Positions 16,948 through 26,332 of a stretch of 64,000 bases of DNA are shown in pieces (the first letter of the stretch is position 1; each line of letters starts with the position of its first letter). The notes below the pieces were generated by a model. That model did no database searches, was not told the origin of the DNA, and saw only the letters and a program-made list of their open reading frames with translations. Both the position numbers and the translations under genes were made by a program. The stretch lies in NCBI GenBank assembly GCA_020636675.1, contig JACJXK010000007.1, positions 1-64,000 on the forward strand, given 5' to 3'. This stretch comes from Prevotellaceae bacterium. Its GTDB lineage: Bacteria; Bacteroidota; Bacteroidia; Bacteroidales; Paludibacteraceae.

Positions 16948-18633
16948 ATGATAAAGAAATTAATCCACATAACGGCTTTTCTTGTAGCCATCGCCGCCAT
17001 TTATCTCCTTTCGGAGAAATTCTTCTTCAGACTGGATTTGACCTCCGAGAAAAGATACAGCATATCCGACAACTCAAAACAGATGCTCGGAAAAATGGAC
17101 AAACCTCTGACCATAAAGATATATTTGGACGGGGATCTCAACCCTGGGTTCCTGCGGCTAAAAAAGGCTGCAAAAGAGATGCTCGACGAATTTTCAGTAT
17201 ATGCTGACGCCGACCTGAAATACGAATTCATCAACCCCTCCAGCGCCACGAGCGGAAAAGAGAGGGAGAAAAGTTACGAAGAGCTGGAAAAAAGGGGAAT
17301 GAGAGGCACCATGGTCTATGACAAAGACAACGAAGGCAAATCCGTACAGAAAATAATATTTCCTTGGGCAGAAGTCACATATAACGGGAAGACACGTCCC
17401 GTCTGCCTACTAAAGAACGTGTTCGGAAACTCAGGAGAGCAGAATCTGAACATCTCCATCGAGAACCTAGAGTTTGAGCTGACGGATGTAATCCGGCTCC
17501 TGTCGTCGAAGAGCGTACAGAAAATCGCATTTTTGGAAGGGCACGGAGAGTTTCCCGAACCACTCGTCTATGACGCATCACAAGCACTCAGCCGCTACTA
17601 TCAAGTTGACAGAGGAATCATAGGAGACGACCCGTCCATCCTTGACGACTACAAAGCACTGGTCATTGCCGGGCCGACGGCAAAATTCTCAGAAATGGAG
17701 AAATATGCCATCGACCAATACATCATGAAAGGAGGAAAGGTATTATGGCTCATTGACGGCACCCGCATTTCGCTCGACAGCCTATCCACCCGTTCGCAGA
17801 CCATCGGCATCGTCAACGACATCAATCTTTCAGACCAGCTGTTCACATACGGCATACGCATCAATCCAGTACTCGTACAGAATGTACAGTGCGTATTGAT
17901 ACCCGTCAACATGGCAGGCAGCAACGAGCAGCCGAAGTACGAACCTGCACCTTGGTATTACTCACCGCTCCTGCTCACGGCACCCACCCACCCCATCACG
18001 AGGAATCTGACTCCCATCAAGAGTGAGTTTGTCAGCTCCATCGACTTCGTAGGATCCGACCTTCAACTGAAACGGGAGATGCTGCTCGTCACCTCCACCG
18101 GTTCGCACATACAAAACATACCATCCATCGTCAGCATGGACGTCATCAACGTAGAACAGAACGGACAATACTTCAACATCAACGCACCCATACTGACAGG
18201 AGTGGCAGAAGAGGGCATATTCCCTTCCGTGTTCAAGAACAGGATGATTCCGGAAGGAGTGAAGACAAAGGAGAAAACCCTATACGAGAGCAAGCCCACC
18301 AAGATGATTGTGATCGCCGACGGCGACGTGATCAGAAACGACGTCCAGGGATACGGAGAGAACATGAACATCCTTCCCTTGGGTTTGGACAAATACATGA
18401 ACCAGCAGTTCGGCAACAAGGACCTCATACTCAACTCCATCAACTATCTCACCGATGACGACGGCTGGATGTCGCTCCGGAACAGGGAGATAAAGATGAG
18501 GCTGCTCAACAAGCCAACCATCGTTGGCCTCCGCAAATTCTGGCAAACAAGCAACATACTCCTGCCACTGCTCCTATTAGGCATATTCGGAATCGCCTTC
18601 TACTTTATCAGGAAAAGGAGATACACAAAATAA
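16948..18633 (+). CDS. gldG: GldG-like ABC-transporter-associated protein
   Basis: A 561-residue protein anchored by one N-terminal helix (about 5-23) and one C-terminal helix (TSNILLPLLLLGIFGIAFYF), with a large periplasmic part between. The segment LDLTSEKRYSISDNSKQML after the first helix and the PF09822-type core are characteristic of GldG. In Flavobacterium GldG works with the ATPase GldA and the permease GldF. Here no gldF is present: gldG follows gldD after 29 bases, and a PH-domain gene comes next. The partner permease may be elsewhere or missing. Confidence 0.85.
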   Translation: MIKKLIHITAFLVAIAAIYLLSEKFFFRLDLTSEKRYSISDNSKQMLGKMDKPLTIKIYLDGDLNPGFLRLKKAAKEMLDEFSVYADADLKYEFINPSSATSGKEREKSYEELEKRGMRGTMVYDKDNEGKSVQKIIFPWAEVTYNGKTRPVCLLKNVFGNSGEQNLNISIENLEFELTDVIRLLSSKSVQKIAFLEGHGEFPEPLVYDASQALSRYYQVDRGIIGDDPSILDDYKALVIAGPTAKFSEMEKYAIDQYIMKGGKVLWLIDGTRISLDSLSTRSQTIGIVNDINLSDQLFTYGIRINPVLVQNVQCVLIPVNMAGSNEQPKYEPAPWYYSPLLLTAPTHPITRNLTPIKSEFVSSIDFVGSDLQLKREMLLVTSTGSHIQNIPSIVSMDVINVEQNGQYFNINAPILTGVAEEGIFPSVFKNRMIPEGVKTKEKTLYESKPTKMIVIADGDVIRNDVQGYGENMNILPLGLDKYMNQQFGNKDLILNSINYLTDDDGWMSLRNREIKMRLLNKPTIVGLRKFWQTSNILLPLLLLGIFGIAFYFIRKRRYTK

Positions 18634-18680
18634 ATCTGACGATCATTTCATCAAAAGAACAATATTAAACAGATACAAAT

Positions 18681-19058
18681 ATGGGATTATTTTCGGCACT
18701 TTTAGGCAATGCGGGGACCGTTGACCCTAGCAAATTGAAAGAACAATACTCTCAGTTGCTTATCGACAACGAAGAGATAGAACTTGGATTCAAAATCATC
18801 AGAGACACGTTCTTGTTCACCAACAAAAGGCTCATTCTTATCGACGTACAAGGATTGACTGGCGCAAAGGTGGAATACAAATCCATCTCCTACAAGAGCA
18901 TTTCCCGATTCAGCGTAGAGACATCCGGCACATTCGACCTCGATGCAGAGCTGAAGATATGGATTGCCGGGGAGCAGTTGCCTAGCATCACCAAACAATT
19001 CAACAAATCCGTCAACGTCTACGAAGTACAGCGGGTGCTGGCTTACCACACGCTATAA
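18681..19058 (+). CDS. Bacterial PH-domain protein
   Basis: A 125-residue soluble protein made of a single bacterial pleckstrin-homology-like domain (PF08000 type). Recognisable segments are IELGFKIIRDTFLFTNKRLILIDVQG and KVEYKSISYKSISRFSVETSG, the usual strand pattern of this family. No catalytic residues or signal peptide. Members of the family are widespread; their ligand is generally unknown. It lies 47 bases after gldG and 224 before dnaN. Confidence 0.85.
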   Translation: MGLFSALLGNAGTVDPSKLKEQYSQLLIDNEEIELGFKIIRDTFLFTNKRLILIDVQGLTGAKVEYKSISYKSISRFSVETSGTFDLDAELKIWIAGEQLPSITKQFNKSVNVYEVQRVLAYHTL

Positions 19059-19159
19059 CGAAACGACCGGCAAAAAAATTATCGGCACAAAAAGACGAGG
19101 CATGAATTCCGACCGCCTACTTTTATTTTTTTTAAGTTCTTGTTGTCGCTATTTTTTTT

Positions 19160-19167
19160 TAAATTTG
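19160..19167 (+). promoter_or_regulatory. Putative -7 box for dnaN
   Basis: TAaaTTTG matches the -7 consensus; the start codon of dnaN is 115 bases further on, so the leader would be about 108 bases. No clear -33 box. Confidence 0.45.
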
Positions 19168-19282
19168 TAAACAATTTAGGGGATTTCATACAGGAGGCAC
19201 GATTCCTTCACAGGAAAAGGAGCATTCCTTTGATATTTCATTCCCAACTCATTTTAGTAAAACAATAAAATTCATAATAGGT

Positions 19283-20407
19283 ATGAGGTTTACCGTTTCT
19301 AGTACTGGTTTACTAAGTCACTTACAGGCGATAAGCCGTGTGATAAACGCAAAGAGTCCACTTCCTATATTGGACAATTTCCTCTTCAGGATAGAGGACA
19401 ACAGACTGATTCTGACAGCATCGGATTTGGAGACGACACTCGTCACCACCATGGATTTGGATGCATCGGAGGGAGAAGGCACCATCGCCCTTTCCGCTAA
19501 AATCCTGTTGGAGACACTGAAAGAATTTTCGGATCAGCCGCTCACATTCGACATAAACGATGAGAATCTTGCCATGGCCATAAAGTCGGAGACCGGCGTC
19601 TTCAACTTTATCGGACAAAACGGAGACGAATATCCAAAGATGCCAGTTCTTGCCGACGACGCCAGCGTACTGAACGTATCCGTACAGACTCTGACATCCG
19701 GAATAAACAAAACAAGCTTCGCCACCGCAGACGACGAGCTACGTCAGGTCATGAATGGAATATTCTTCGACATAACAACAGAAGACGTTACTTTCGTTGC
19801 ATCAGACGCCCACAAACTAGTCAAGATCAAGACAACGTCTGCCAAAGGTGACAACATCTGTTCCTTCATTCTGCCTAAAAAGCCGACAAACTTATTAAAG
19901 AACATACTTCCAAAAGAGATGGGAGACGTACAAATCAAGTTTGATTCGAAGAACGCATGTTTCACACTCTCCAACTACACGATGGTGTGTCGACTGGTGG
20001 AAGGTCGCTTTCCGAACTACAATTCCGTAATTCCGCAAAACAATCCATACAAAGCAACCATAGACAGATCTTCTTTAATCAATGTGCTAAGGCGCGTATC
20101 CGTATTTTCCAACCAAGCGACCAATTTGGTGAAATTGGAATTTTCAGAAAATGACCTTATCATCTCAGCCCAAGACCTGGACTTCTCCGTATCTGCAAAG
20201 GAACAGTTAAGTTGCCAGTATGAAGGAGAGCCGATGAAAATAGGCTTCAAATCTTCTTTCCTCATAGAGATTCTGAGCAACATATCTTCTCAGAACATCA
20301 TCATGGAACTGGCAGATCCGTCTAGGGCCGGGCTTGTCCTTCCTTTCGAACAGGATGCGGAAGAAGACACATTGATGCTTATCATGCCTATGAGCTTAAA
20401 CGACTAA
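19283..20407 (+). CDS. dnaN: DNA polymerase III beta subunit (sliding clamp)
   Basis: A 374-residue ring-forming clamp that tethers DNA polymerase III and repair enzymes to DNA. The three repeated clamp domains are covered in full: N-terminal MRFTVSSTGLLSHLQAISRV, the middle domain with EGRFPNYNSVIPQNN, and the C terminus with DTLMLIMPMSLND. ATG 19283 gives the standard start. It is not beside dnaA as in many bacteria, which is usual in Bacteroidota. The exonuclease gene 200 bases downstream is a common neighbour. Confidence 0.97.
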   Translation: MRFTVSSTGLLSHLQAISRVINAKSPLPILDNFLFRIEDNRLILTASDLETTLVTTMDLDASEGEGTIALSAKILLETLKEFSDQPLTFDINDENLAMAIKSETGVFNFIGQNGDEYPKMPVLADDASVLNVSVQTLTSGINKTSFATADDELRQVMNGIFFDITTEDVTFVASDAHKLVKIKTTSAKGDNICSFILPKKPTNLLKNILPKEMGDVQIKFDSKNACFTLSNYTMVCRLVEGRFPNYNSVIPQNNPYKATIDRSSLINVLRRVSVFSNQATNLVKLEFSENDLIISAQDLDFSVSAKEQLSCQYEGEPMKIGFKSSFLIEILSNISSQNIIMELADPSRAGLVLPFEQDAEEDTLMLIMPMSLND

Positions 20408-20425
20408 TTGAATGCATCATAAAAT

Positions 20426-20461
20426 AACGGTTTCCCGATTCGTGAGAATCAGGAAACCGTT
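20426..20461 (+). terminator. Hairpin after dnaN
   Basis: AACGGTTTCC (20426-20435) pairs with GGAAACCGTT (20452-20461), and GATTC/GAATC extend the stem inside after one mismatch. Only a short T tract follows, so termination strength is uncertain. It starts 19 bases after the dnaN stop. Confidence 0.6.
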
Positions 20462-20608
20462 TCAAAAGCTATTTAAATTTATCGCTAAGATTATTCGGGA
20501 TGAGTTCTGAAAAAAACTTGCAGAGAATTCCTATCGTCTTTCCAGTAAAAACAAAGCATCTGTTCTAGACACGTTGCTTTTTTACTACAACCAAAAACAA
20601 AATACATT

Positions 20609-21379
20609 ATGCAATTGAACTTAAAGAATCCGTTGATTTTCTTTGACTTGGAAACGACGGGAACAGATATAGTAAACGACAGAATCGTAGAAATCTCTTA
20701 TCTCAAGGTATATCCCAATGGCAAAGAAGAGTGCAAGACGATGAGGATAAATCCGGGAATGCACATTCCCGAATCATCTACCGCCATACACGGGATAACA
20801 GACGCCGACGTCAAAGACTGTCCTTCCTTCAAGGAAGAGGCCAAAAACATAGCCAACGACATCGAAGGTTGCGACTTGGCCGGCTACAACTCCAACCGGT
20901 TCGACATTCCTCTATTGGCAGAAGAGTTTATCCGTGCCGACGTAGACATAGACATGAAGAAACGCAAGTTCATCGACGTACAGACCATCTTCCACAAGAT
21001 GGAACAACGCACTCTCTCCGCCGCATACAAATTTTACTGCGAAAAAGACCTCATAGGAGCCCATGGAGCCGCCGCAGACACCATGGCCACCTACGAAGTG
21101 TTGAAAGCCCAACTCGACAGATACCCCAATCTCAAAAACGACATCAACTATCTTTCTGAATTCTCTGCATTCAACAAGAATGCAGACTTCGCCGGACGCA
21201 TTGTCTACGACGAGAAAGGTGCGGAGTGCATCAACTTCGGAAAATACAAAGGCCGCAAAGTGGCAGATGTGTTCAAAGAAGACCAAGGTTATTATGGGTG
21301 GATTATGCAAAGCAACTTCACACTCGACACCAAACGGGTACTTACCAACATCAGGCTACGCGAGTCGATGAAGAAGTAA
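20609..21379 (+). CDS. DnaQ-like 3'-5' exonuclease
   Basis: A 256-residue DEDD exonuclease. ExoI is FFDLETTGTD (about residues 10-19), ExoII lies in AGYNSNRFDIPLLAEEF with the catalytic Asp, and ExoIII is GAHGAAADTMATYEVL (HxxxxD type, a DEDDh enzyme). The C-terminal 45 residues (INFGKYKGRKVADVF...GYYGWIMQSNF) match the small exodeoxyribonuclease X-like C-terminal domain found in Bacteroidota relatives. It is likely a repair or proofreading-type nuclease; the position after dnaN suggests a link to replication. The tRNA methyltransferase gene begins 6 bases after its stop. Confidence 0.9.
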   Translation: MQLNLKNPLIFFDLETTGTDIVNDRIVEISYLKVYPNGKEECKTMRINPGMHIPESSTAIHGITDADVKDCPSFKEEAKNIANDIEGCDLAGYNSNRFDIPLLAEEFIRADVDIDMKKRKFIDVQTIFHKMEQRTLSAAYKFYCEKDLIGAHGAAADTMATYEVLKAQLDRYPNLKNDINYLSEFSAFNKNADFAGRIVYDEKGAECINFGKYKGRKVADVFKEDQGYYGWIMQSNFTLDTKRVLTNIRLRESMKK

Positions 21380-21385
21380 CGCACC

Positions 21386-22120
21386 ATGTCCAACTCCTAT
21401 TTTCAGTTCAAACAATTCAGGATTGAGCAGGACCGCTGCGCCATGAAAGTAGGCACCGACGGAGTTTTGCTCGGAGCTTGGACGGACGTGCGCCAATCAA
21501 AGAGCATACTGGACATAGGAACCGGAACGGGACTCATAGCGCTCATGCTTGCCCAACGTTCTTCTGCAGAGATCACCGCCATCGAAATAGACGAGGCTGC
21601 CACAACGCAAGCGTCGGATAACTTCGCAGGCTCCCCTTGGGCATCCCGTATAACAGGCATACATACTTCCCTTCAAGATTTCAGAAAAGGGCACAACTCC
21701 CTATTCGACTTGATAGTCAGTAACCCACCCTATTTCAACAACTCACAGAAAAACCCGGACTCTCAAAAATGTCTGGCCAGACATACCGATTCACTGAATT
21801 ACACCGAGTTACTATCAGCCTCAACGCTACTAAATGAAGACGGCCACTTCTGCGTCATCCTACCCCATTCCGAAGGCGAGAAGTTCTCAGACATAGCGAA
21901 GGACTATGGGCTTCACCCTATCCGTCAAACAAACATCGTACCTCGCATAGAGGCACAACCAAAACGTATCCTTTTGGATTTATCCAAACAGGTAGACTCC
22001 ATCTGTAACGTCAACGAACTACTGATAGAAAAAGGAAGGCACATCTACTCACCCGAGTTCAACGAAATGACAAAAGACTTCTATTTAGACAAGACAACAC
22101 AAACAAACGGGCACGAATAA
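21386..22120 (+). CDS. trmN6: tRNA1(Val) (adenine(37)-N6)-methyltransferase
   Basis: A 244-residue SAM-dependent methyltransferase of the YfiC/TrmN6 type, which modifies A37 of tRNA-Val. Motif I is ILDIGTGTGLIALMLAQ (about 40-56), the acidic ribose-binding position is in EIDEAAT, and motif IV is SNPPYFNN, the N6-adenine signature NPPY. The N terminus YFQFKQFRIEQDRCAMKVGTDGVLLGAW is characteristic of the family. It starts 6 bases after the exonuclease, so the two are translationally close. Confidence 0.9.
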   Translation: MSNSYFQFKQFRIEQDRCAMKVGTDGVLLGAWTDVRQSKSILDIGTGTGLIALMLAQRSSAEITAIEIDEAATTQASDNFAGSPWASRITGIHTSLQDFRKGHNSLFDLIVSNPPYFNNSQKNPDSQKCLARHTDSLNYTELLSASTLLNEDGHFCVILPHSEGEKFSDIAKDYGLHPIRQTNIVPRIEAQPKRILLDLSKQVDSICNVNELLIEKGRHIYSPEFNEMTKDFYLDKTTQTNGHE

Positions 22121-22235
22121 AGCATTGTGTGCCATTTTCTCTTCTCTCTCATTTGGGCAAAGGAAAAATAAACACGGGCATCCATATCTCTATTTTCGAA
22201 CACAATATTTTTTCTACACATCAAAAAAAACATCA

Positions 22236-23468
22236 ATGAACTCTATTCTTATAAAGAACGTATTGTTGAACGGACAAATATCCAACATAAAGATAGAAGA
22301 AAACCTATTTACTGCGATAGGAAACCACGCATTGGATACACATTCAGATATAATCATAGACGGCACGGACAAAGCCATCCTGCCTCCATTCTATAACACA
22401 CATACACATTCGCCGATGACTCTCTTGAGAGGATATGCCGACGACTTGCCATTAGACGTGTGGCTAAACGAATACATCTGGCCATTCGAGGCAAAACTAA
22501 AGGAAGACGACATATACCTCGGGTCCCGTCTTGCCATTGTGGAGATGATTAAATCCGGCACCGTATTCTTCAACGACATGTATTGGCATCAAGGGCAGAC
22601 ACTCCGAGCCGCGCAAGAGATGGGCATCCGAGCCGCAATAGGAATTACAACCATTCAAAAAGATGCGGAGGGCATCTCGAACCAGGTAGAGGAAATAGAG
22701 AAGATGGAATGGGATAACAATCTCATACAGATAACAATGGCACCACACGCCATATACACGGCCGGAGAGATGAACTACCGCTGTTGCTGTGAGATAGCCA
22801 AAGAGAAAGGGTGGATGCTGCATACCCACATTGCAGAAACGAAGAAAGAATTTGACGAATGCATAAAGGAACATGGATGTACACCCGTTGAATGGCTAGA
22901 AAGAATCGGCGTTTTAGATTGTAGAGTTATCGCCGCACACGCCATATACCTAACAGACAACGATATGCGTATTCTAAAGACGCACAACGTGACCATCTCC
23001 CACAATCCGACATCCAACATGAAACTAGCTTCCGGTTCCTTTCTTACCAAAGAAGTGATGGAAAGTGGATGTACGATAACATTAGGGACAGACGGATGCT
23101 CTTCCAACAATAATCTTGACATGAGAGAAGAGATGAAATTGGCAGCCATGAAGGCAAAAGCCCAATATGGAACTGAATTTCTTCCCGCATCCAAAATATT
23201 CGAAATAGCAACAATCAACGGAGCAAAGGCATTCAATATAAATGCAGGAGAGATAAAAGAGGGAAAATTGGCAGACGCCATCCTCATCGACATGAACAAC
23301 GAACGTATGGTGCCATGCTACGACCTCCTCTCCAACTTTGTATACGCAGCAGACAGCGAGTGCATAGACACCGTGATATGTAACGGGCGCATCCTGATGC
23401 AGAACCGCCACATAGACGGAGAAGAAGAAATCATTGCTGCCGTCAAGAATAGATATGGTTCAAAATAA
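22236..23468 (+). CDS. Amidohydrolase, MTA/S-adenosylhomocysteine deaminase-like
   Basis: I choose the ATG at 22236 (MNSILIKNVLLNG); the open frame reaches 22125, but the extra 37 residues do not look like the family. The resulting 410-residue protein is of the TrzA/MtaD branch of metal-dependent amidohydrolases. Metal ligands are seen in NTHTHSPMTLLRGYADD, HTHIAETKKE, AAHAIYL and LGTDGCSSNNNLDM, and SHNPTSNMKLASG is the usual loop. Likely reaction: deamination of adenosine-type thioethers such as methylthioadenosine or S-adenosylhomocysteine; chlorohydrolase or guanine deaminase relatives are less likely. A bidirectional terminator separates it from the convergent GH94 gene. Confidence 0.82.
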   Translation: MNSILIKNVLLNGQISNIKIEENLFTAIGNHALDTHSDIIIDGTDKAILPPFYNTHTHSPMTLLRGYADDLPLDVWLNEYIWPFEAKLKEDDIYLGSRLAIVEMIKSGTVFFNDMYWHQGQTLRAAQEMGIRAAIGITTIQKDAEGISNQVEEIEKMEWDNNLIQITMAPHAIYTAGEMNYRCCCEIAKEKGWMLHTHIAETKKEFDECIKEHGCTPVEWLERIGVLDCRVIAAHAIYLTDNDMRILKTHNVTISHNPTSNMKLASGSFLTKEVMESGCTITLGTDGCSSNNNLDMREEMKLAAMKAKAQYGTEFLPASKIFEIATINGAKAFNINAGEIKEGKLADAILIDMNNERMVPCYDLLSNFVYAADSECIDTVICNGRILMQNRHIDGEEEIIAAVKNRYGSK

Positions 23469-23513
23469 CAGAAAAGCAGGCGAAATGCCATATATTCGAG
23501 ATTTTTGAAAAAA

Positions 23514-23544
23514 CAGAGGCGGAGAATCGTAATCTCCGCCTCTG
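23514..23544. terminator. Bidirectional terminator between amidohydrolase and GH94 genes
   Basis: CAGAGGCGGAGA (23514-23525) and TCTCCGCCTCTG (23533-23544) are perfect 12-base arms. T tracts follow in both directions (TTTTTT on the plus strand, TTTTTTC on the minus strand), so both convergent transcripts can end here. Confidence 0.88.
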
Positions 23545-23572
23545 TTTTTTTCAAGAATCTTTTATTCCAAAT

Positions 23573-25969
23573 TCATCCCATAACAACGACTACGTCGTTC
23601 ATATCTTTCATCTTAGCGAACGGGATGACATTCCCTTCTATCTTTTCTCCATTAAGAGTGACAGACTTAACACCCTTCTCCACCTTGTTCGGATTCTCCA
23701 CCTTGACATTGACCATCTTTCCACGGAAACGACGGCTAGCCGAGAATCCTTCCCATTCAGGGATACAAGGATCTACCATCAATCCATCATAATCAGGGCG
23801 GATACCCAAGATATACTGTGCCGCTGTGAAGTAAGCCCAAGAAGCAGTACCGCTCAACCAAGGGCAACGGCTCTGACCTGCACGCATATTGTAAGTAGAG
23901 CAAGTTGTCTGTGCATAAACGTAAGGTTCGATCTGACGAACTTCAGCACGCTCGTTATATGCTGCGGGCAAATAGTTCTTGTAGTTCTTGAACGCACGTT
24001 TTCCGTGGCCAAGGATACAATCTGCCATGATACCCCAACCCTGTGTGTGCTGGAATACCGCCGCATTCTCTTTCATACCTTTGATAAACAAAGGTGCCTT
24101 GATAACAGAAGCCTCCGTCTTCTCGTAAGGAGGATCGCAAAGGACCAAACCGTATTCGATAGCAAGATGTTTCTCCACGCTATTCATGACAGTCTCAGCC
24201 CTATCGCCGGCAGCTTGGCCGGAGATAATAGCCCAAGATTGAGGATTCAACCATATCTTACCCTCGTTCAAAGGATCGTTTTTCGTTCCGAAAACATAAC
24301 CATCTTCCTTGATGGCACGTACGTACCACTCTCCATCCCATGCAGACTTATCAATATCGGCAGTAAGCGTAGCCAAATGAGCCTCCGCCCATCTTACTTC
24401 CTCCTTCTTATTCAAACGATTACAGATGTCGATGTAGACAGTCAACGCATAACGCAACTGCATGGCTACGAACACGGTCTCACCCTTGGCGCCAAGCACA
24501 AGGCAGTCGTTCCAGTCGGCACGAAGTCCGCATGGCAAGTTGTGCTTTCCGCAACGGTCAAGGTTGAATTGGATAGCGCGGCGCAAGTGGTCAAGGACAG
24601 TACCTTCTCCCTTATCAGAATAAGGCAATACCTTGTTGTAATATTCCATATCACCAAGCTCCTTTACATACGTAGGGACCGTACAGAACAACCACATACA
24701 GTCGTCAGAACGGAACTCACCCTCAGGAGTAGGAGCCTCATGTCCCGGATTATGGGCAAACGGCTTAACAACCGGCATAGCACCTCCGTTTGAGTTTTGT
24801 CCGGTCAACATCAATTCAAGACGCCCAACAACCTCTTCCGGAATATTATGAACCACGCCCAACATATCTTGGATTGTGTCACGATAACCCATTCCGTCAC
24901 GCTCACCACGATAGATCAAAGAAGCGGCACGGCTCCATGCATAAGTGATGAGGTTATTGAACGGATTCCACATATTAATCATGCTGTTGAACGCAGCATC
25001 AGGAGTTTGGGCAGACAATCCTTCGATACGTCCATGCCAGTAGCTGACAATCTTGTCAAACTCGGCATTAACTTTAGCCGGAGAGGCTACCATCTCAGCA
25101 GCCTTAGCACCTTCCACGGCAGCCTTTCCTATACCCAAAACGACGGTAAACTCCTTTGTTTCTCCCGGATTCAGATCCAAATCGACCTGTAAGGTGCCAC
25201 AACCGTTATCACCCTCTGTCACCGTGTTTCCACATTGTCCATTGACAACAGAAAGAGGATTGGCATACGTATGGTATGCCCCGATAAACTTATCACGGTC
25301 ACTATCATAGCCGGACACCTTCTGACCAACCACACCGATGAAGGAGTGACGGGCTTGGTCTTTGTTCAAGAAATTCTCCGGTTCTTCCGGCATATATAAG
25401 TTGTTGCCATGATCGATGAAACCATCCTTATAGGAAGTCTTCACAATGTACTGCGTATACTGCAGGTTATTGCTGTCGTCGAACATGTTCCAGTTGGATG
25501 CGAACTCCACATAGGAGAATGCACGCAACTTACGTTTCTTCGAGTCCGTATTGGTAACCTTTACATGCCAAACCTCAAACTCCTGTCCCATTGGCACGAA
25601 ATAAAGAGTCTCCGTCTTTATCTTGCTATATTCGGAAGAGATGACTGTATAAGCGGAACCGTGACGGCACTCGCTCTTATACTGATCCAACGGCTTGCCT
25701 ACCGGCTGCCAAGATCCTGACCAAAAGTCCTTCGATTCACAATCGTGAAGATAAATGTAACGTCCCGGCTGATCCAAAGGTACGGTATTAAACTTCAAAC
25801 GGGTAAAGCAACCCTGTACAGACGAGCGGAAGAAAGAATAACCTCCTGCATTATTTGTGATAATGGCTCCGTAACGGGTATCACCTAAATAATTACTCCA
25901 AGATTTCGGAGTGTCTGGTTTGGTGATGACATACTCCTTGCGAGCGTCATCAAAATGTCCATATTGCAT
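23573..25969 (-). CDS. GH94 glycoside phosphorylase (cellobiose/chitobiose phosphorylase family)
   Basis: A 798-residue cytoplasmic enzyme of family GH94, which cleaves beta-linked disaccharides with phosphate to a sugar 1-phosphate plus a free sugar. The N terminus MQYGHFDDARKEYVITKPDT and NNAGGYSFFRS match cellobiose and chitobiose phosphorylases, and the catalytic acid Asp lies in GLRADWNDCLVLG (about residue 487), close to position 490 of the Cellulomonas enzyme. The usual four-part build (beta-sandwich, linker helices, alpha6/alpha6 barrel, C-terminal sheet) fits the length. No signal peptide. Cellobiose, laminaribiose or diacetylchitobiose cannot be separated by eye. The SusCD locus is 22 kb away, so no direct operon link. 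Confidence 0.85.
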   Translation of the reverse strand: MQYGHFDDARKEYVITKPDTPKSWSNYLGDTRYGAIITNNAGGYSFFRSSVQGCFTRLKFNTVPLDQPGRYIYLHDCESKDFWSGSWQPVGKPLDQYKSECRHGSAYTVISSEYSKIKTETLYFVPMGQEFEVWHVKVTNTDSKKRKLRAFSYVEFASNWNMFDDSNNLQYTQYIVKTSYKDGFIDHGNNLYMPEEPENFLNKDQARHSFIGVVGQKVSGYDSDRDKFIGAYHTYANPLSVVNGQCGNTVTEGDNGCGTLQVDLDLNPGETKEFTVVLGIGKAAVEGAKAAEMVASPAKVNAEFDKIVSYWHGRIEGLSAQTPDAAFNSMINMWNPFNNLITYAWSRAASLIYRGERDGMGYRDTIQDMLGVVHNIPEEVVGRLELMLTGQNSNGGAMPVVKPFAHNPGHEAPTPEGEFRSDDCMWLFCTVPTYVKELGDMEYYNKVLPYSDKGEGTVLDHLRRAIQFNLDRCGKHNLPCGLRADWNDCLVLGAKGETVFVAMQLRYALTVYIDICNRLNKKEEVRWAEAHLATLTADIDKSAWDGEWYVRAIKEDGYVFGTKNDPLNEGKIWLNPQSWAIISGQAAGDRAETVMNSVEKHLAIEYGLVLCDPPYEKTEASVIKAPLFIKGMKENAAVFQHTQGWGIMADCILGHGKRAFKNYKNYLPAAYNERAEVRQIEPYVYAQTTCSTYNMRAGQSRCPWLSGTASWAYFTAAQYILGIRPDYDGLMVDPCIPEWEGFSASRRFRGKMVNVKVENPNKVEKGVKSVTLNGEKIEGNVIPFAKMKDMNDVVVVMG

Positions 25970-26332
25970 GCTACTCAGTTGTTAAATTATTTTATTAAGA
26001 TTTCTATTTTTCCTGTTTTCTCTCCCATATCCATCCCCTTCACATCCCATCCAAAACATATTTAGTTTGGCCGACGTGAATCATAAAACACGGAATTTCA
26101 TTCCATTATAAGCACCATAAGCCTCCCATCTAAGTCGTTTCCTCCTATTTCCTCAAGAAAGAAAAAAACAGACACTTTACATTTCCAAAGAAAGGAGAAA
26201 AGGAAATTCCACCAAAAGAAATGATCCGAGGCAGAACAATCCTTCAATTTTATTCTTCAAATATAACAAAAAGGTTTAAAAGAGGACCCGTTTCCCTTAT
26301 CATTTGACAAAACATTTCCAAAAAAGCACCCT
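25970..26332. other. Intergenic region upstream of the GH94 gene
   Basis: 363 bases without a supported gene. On the minus strand TAtaTTTG at 26258-26265 is a possible -7 box; it would give the GH94 mRNA a long leader of about 280 bases. The stretch is purine/pyrimidine-skewed (long runs of A and G on the plus strand near 26150-26215). No clear riboswitch or stable terminator hairpin is seen. Confidence 0.45.

Noticed and set aside
20521..20600. Imperfect AT-rich hairpin before the exonuclease gene
   Set aside because: The arms need a three-base bulge and are nearly all A and T, so pairing could be chance.
24005..24793. 262-codon plus-strand frame opposite the GH94 gene
   Set aside because: Antisense to a gene with clear GH94 motifs; no recognisable domain and no promoter.
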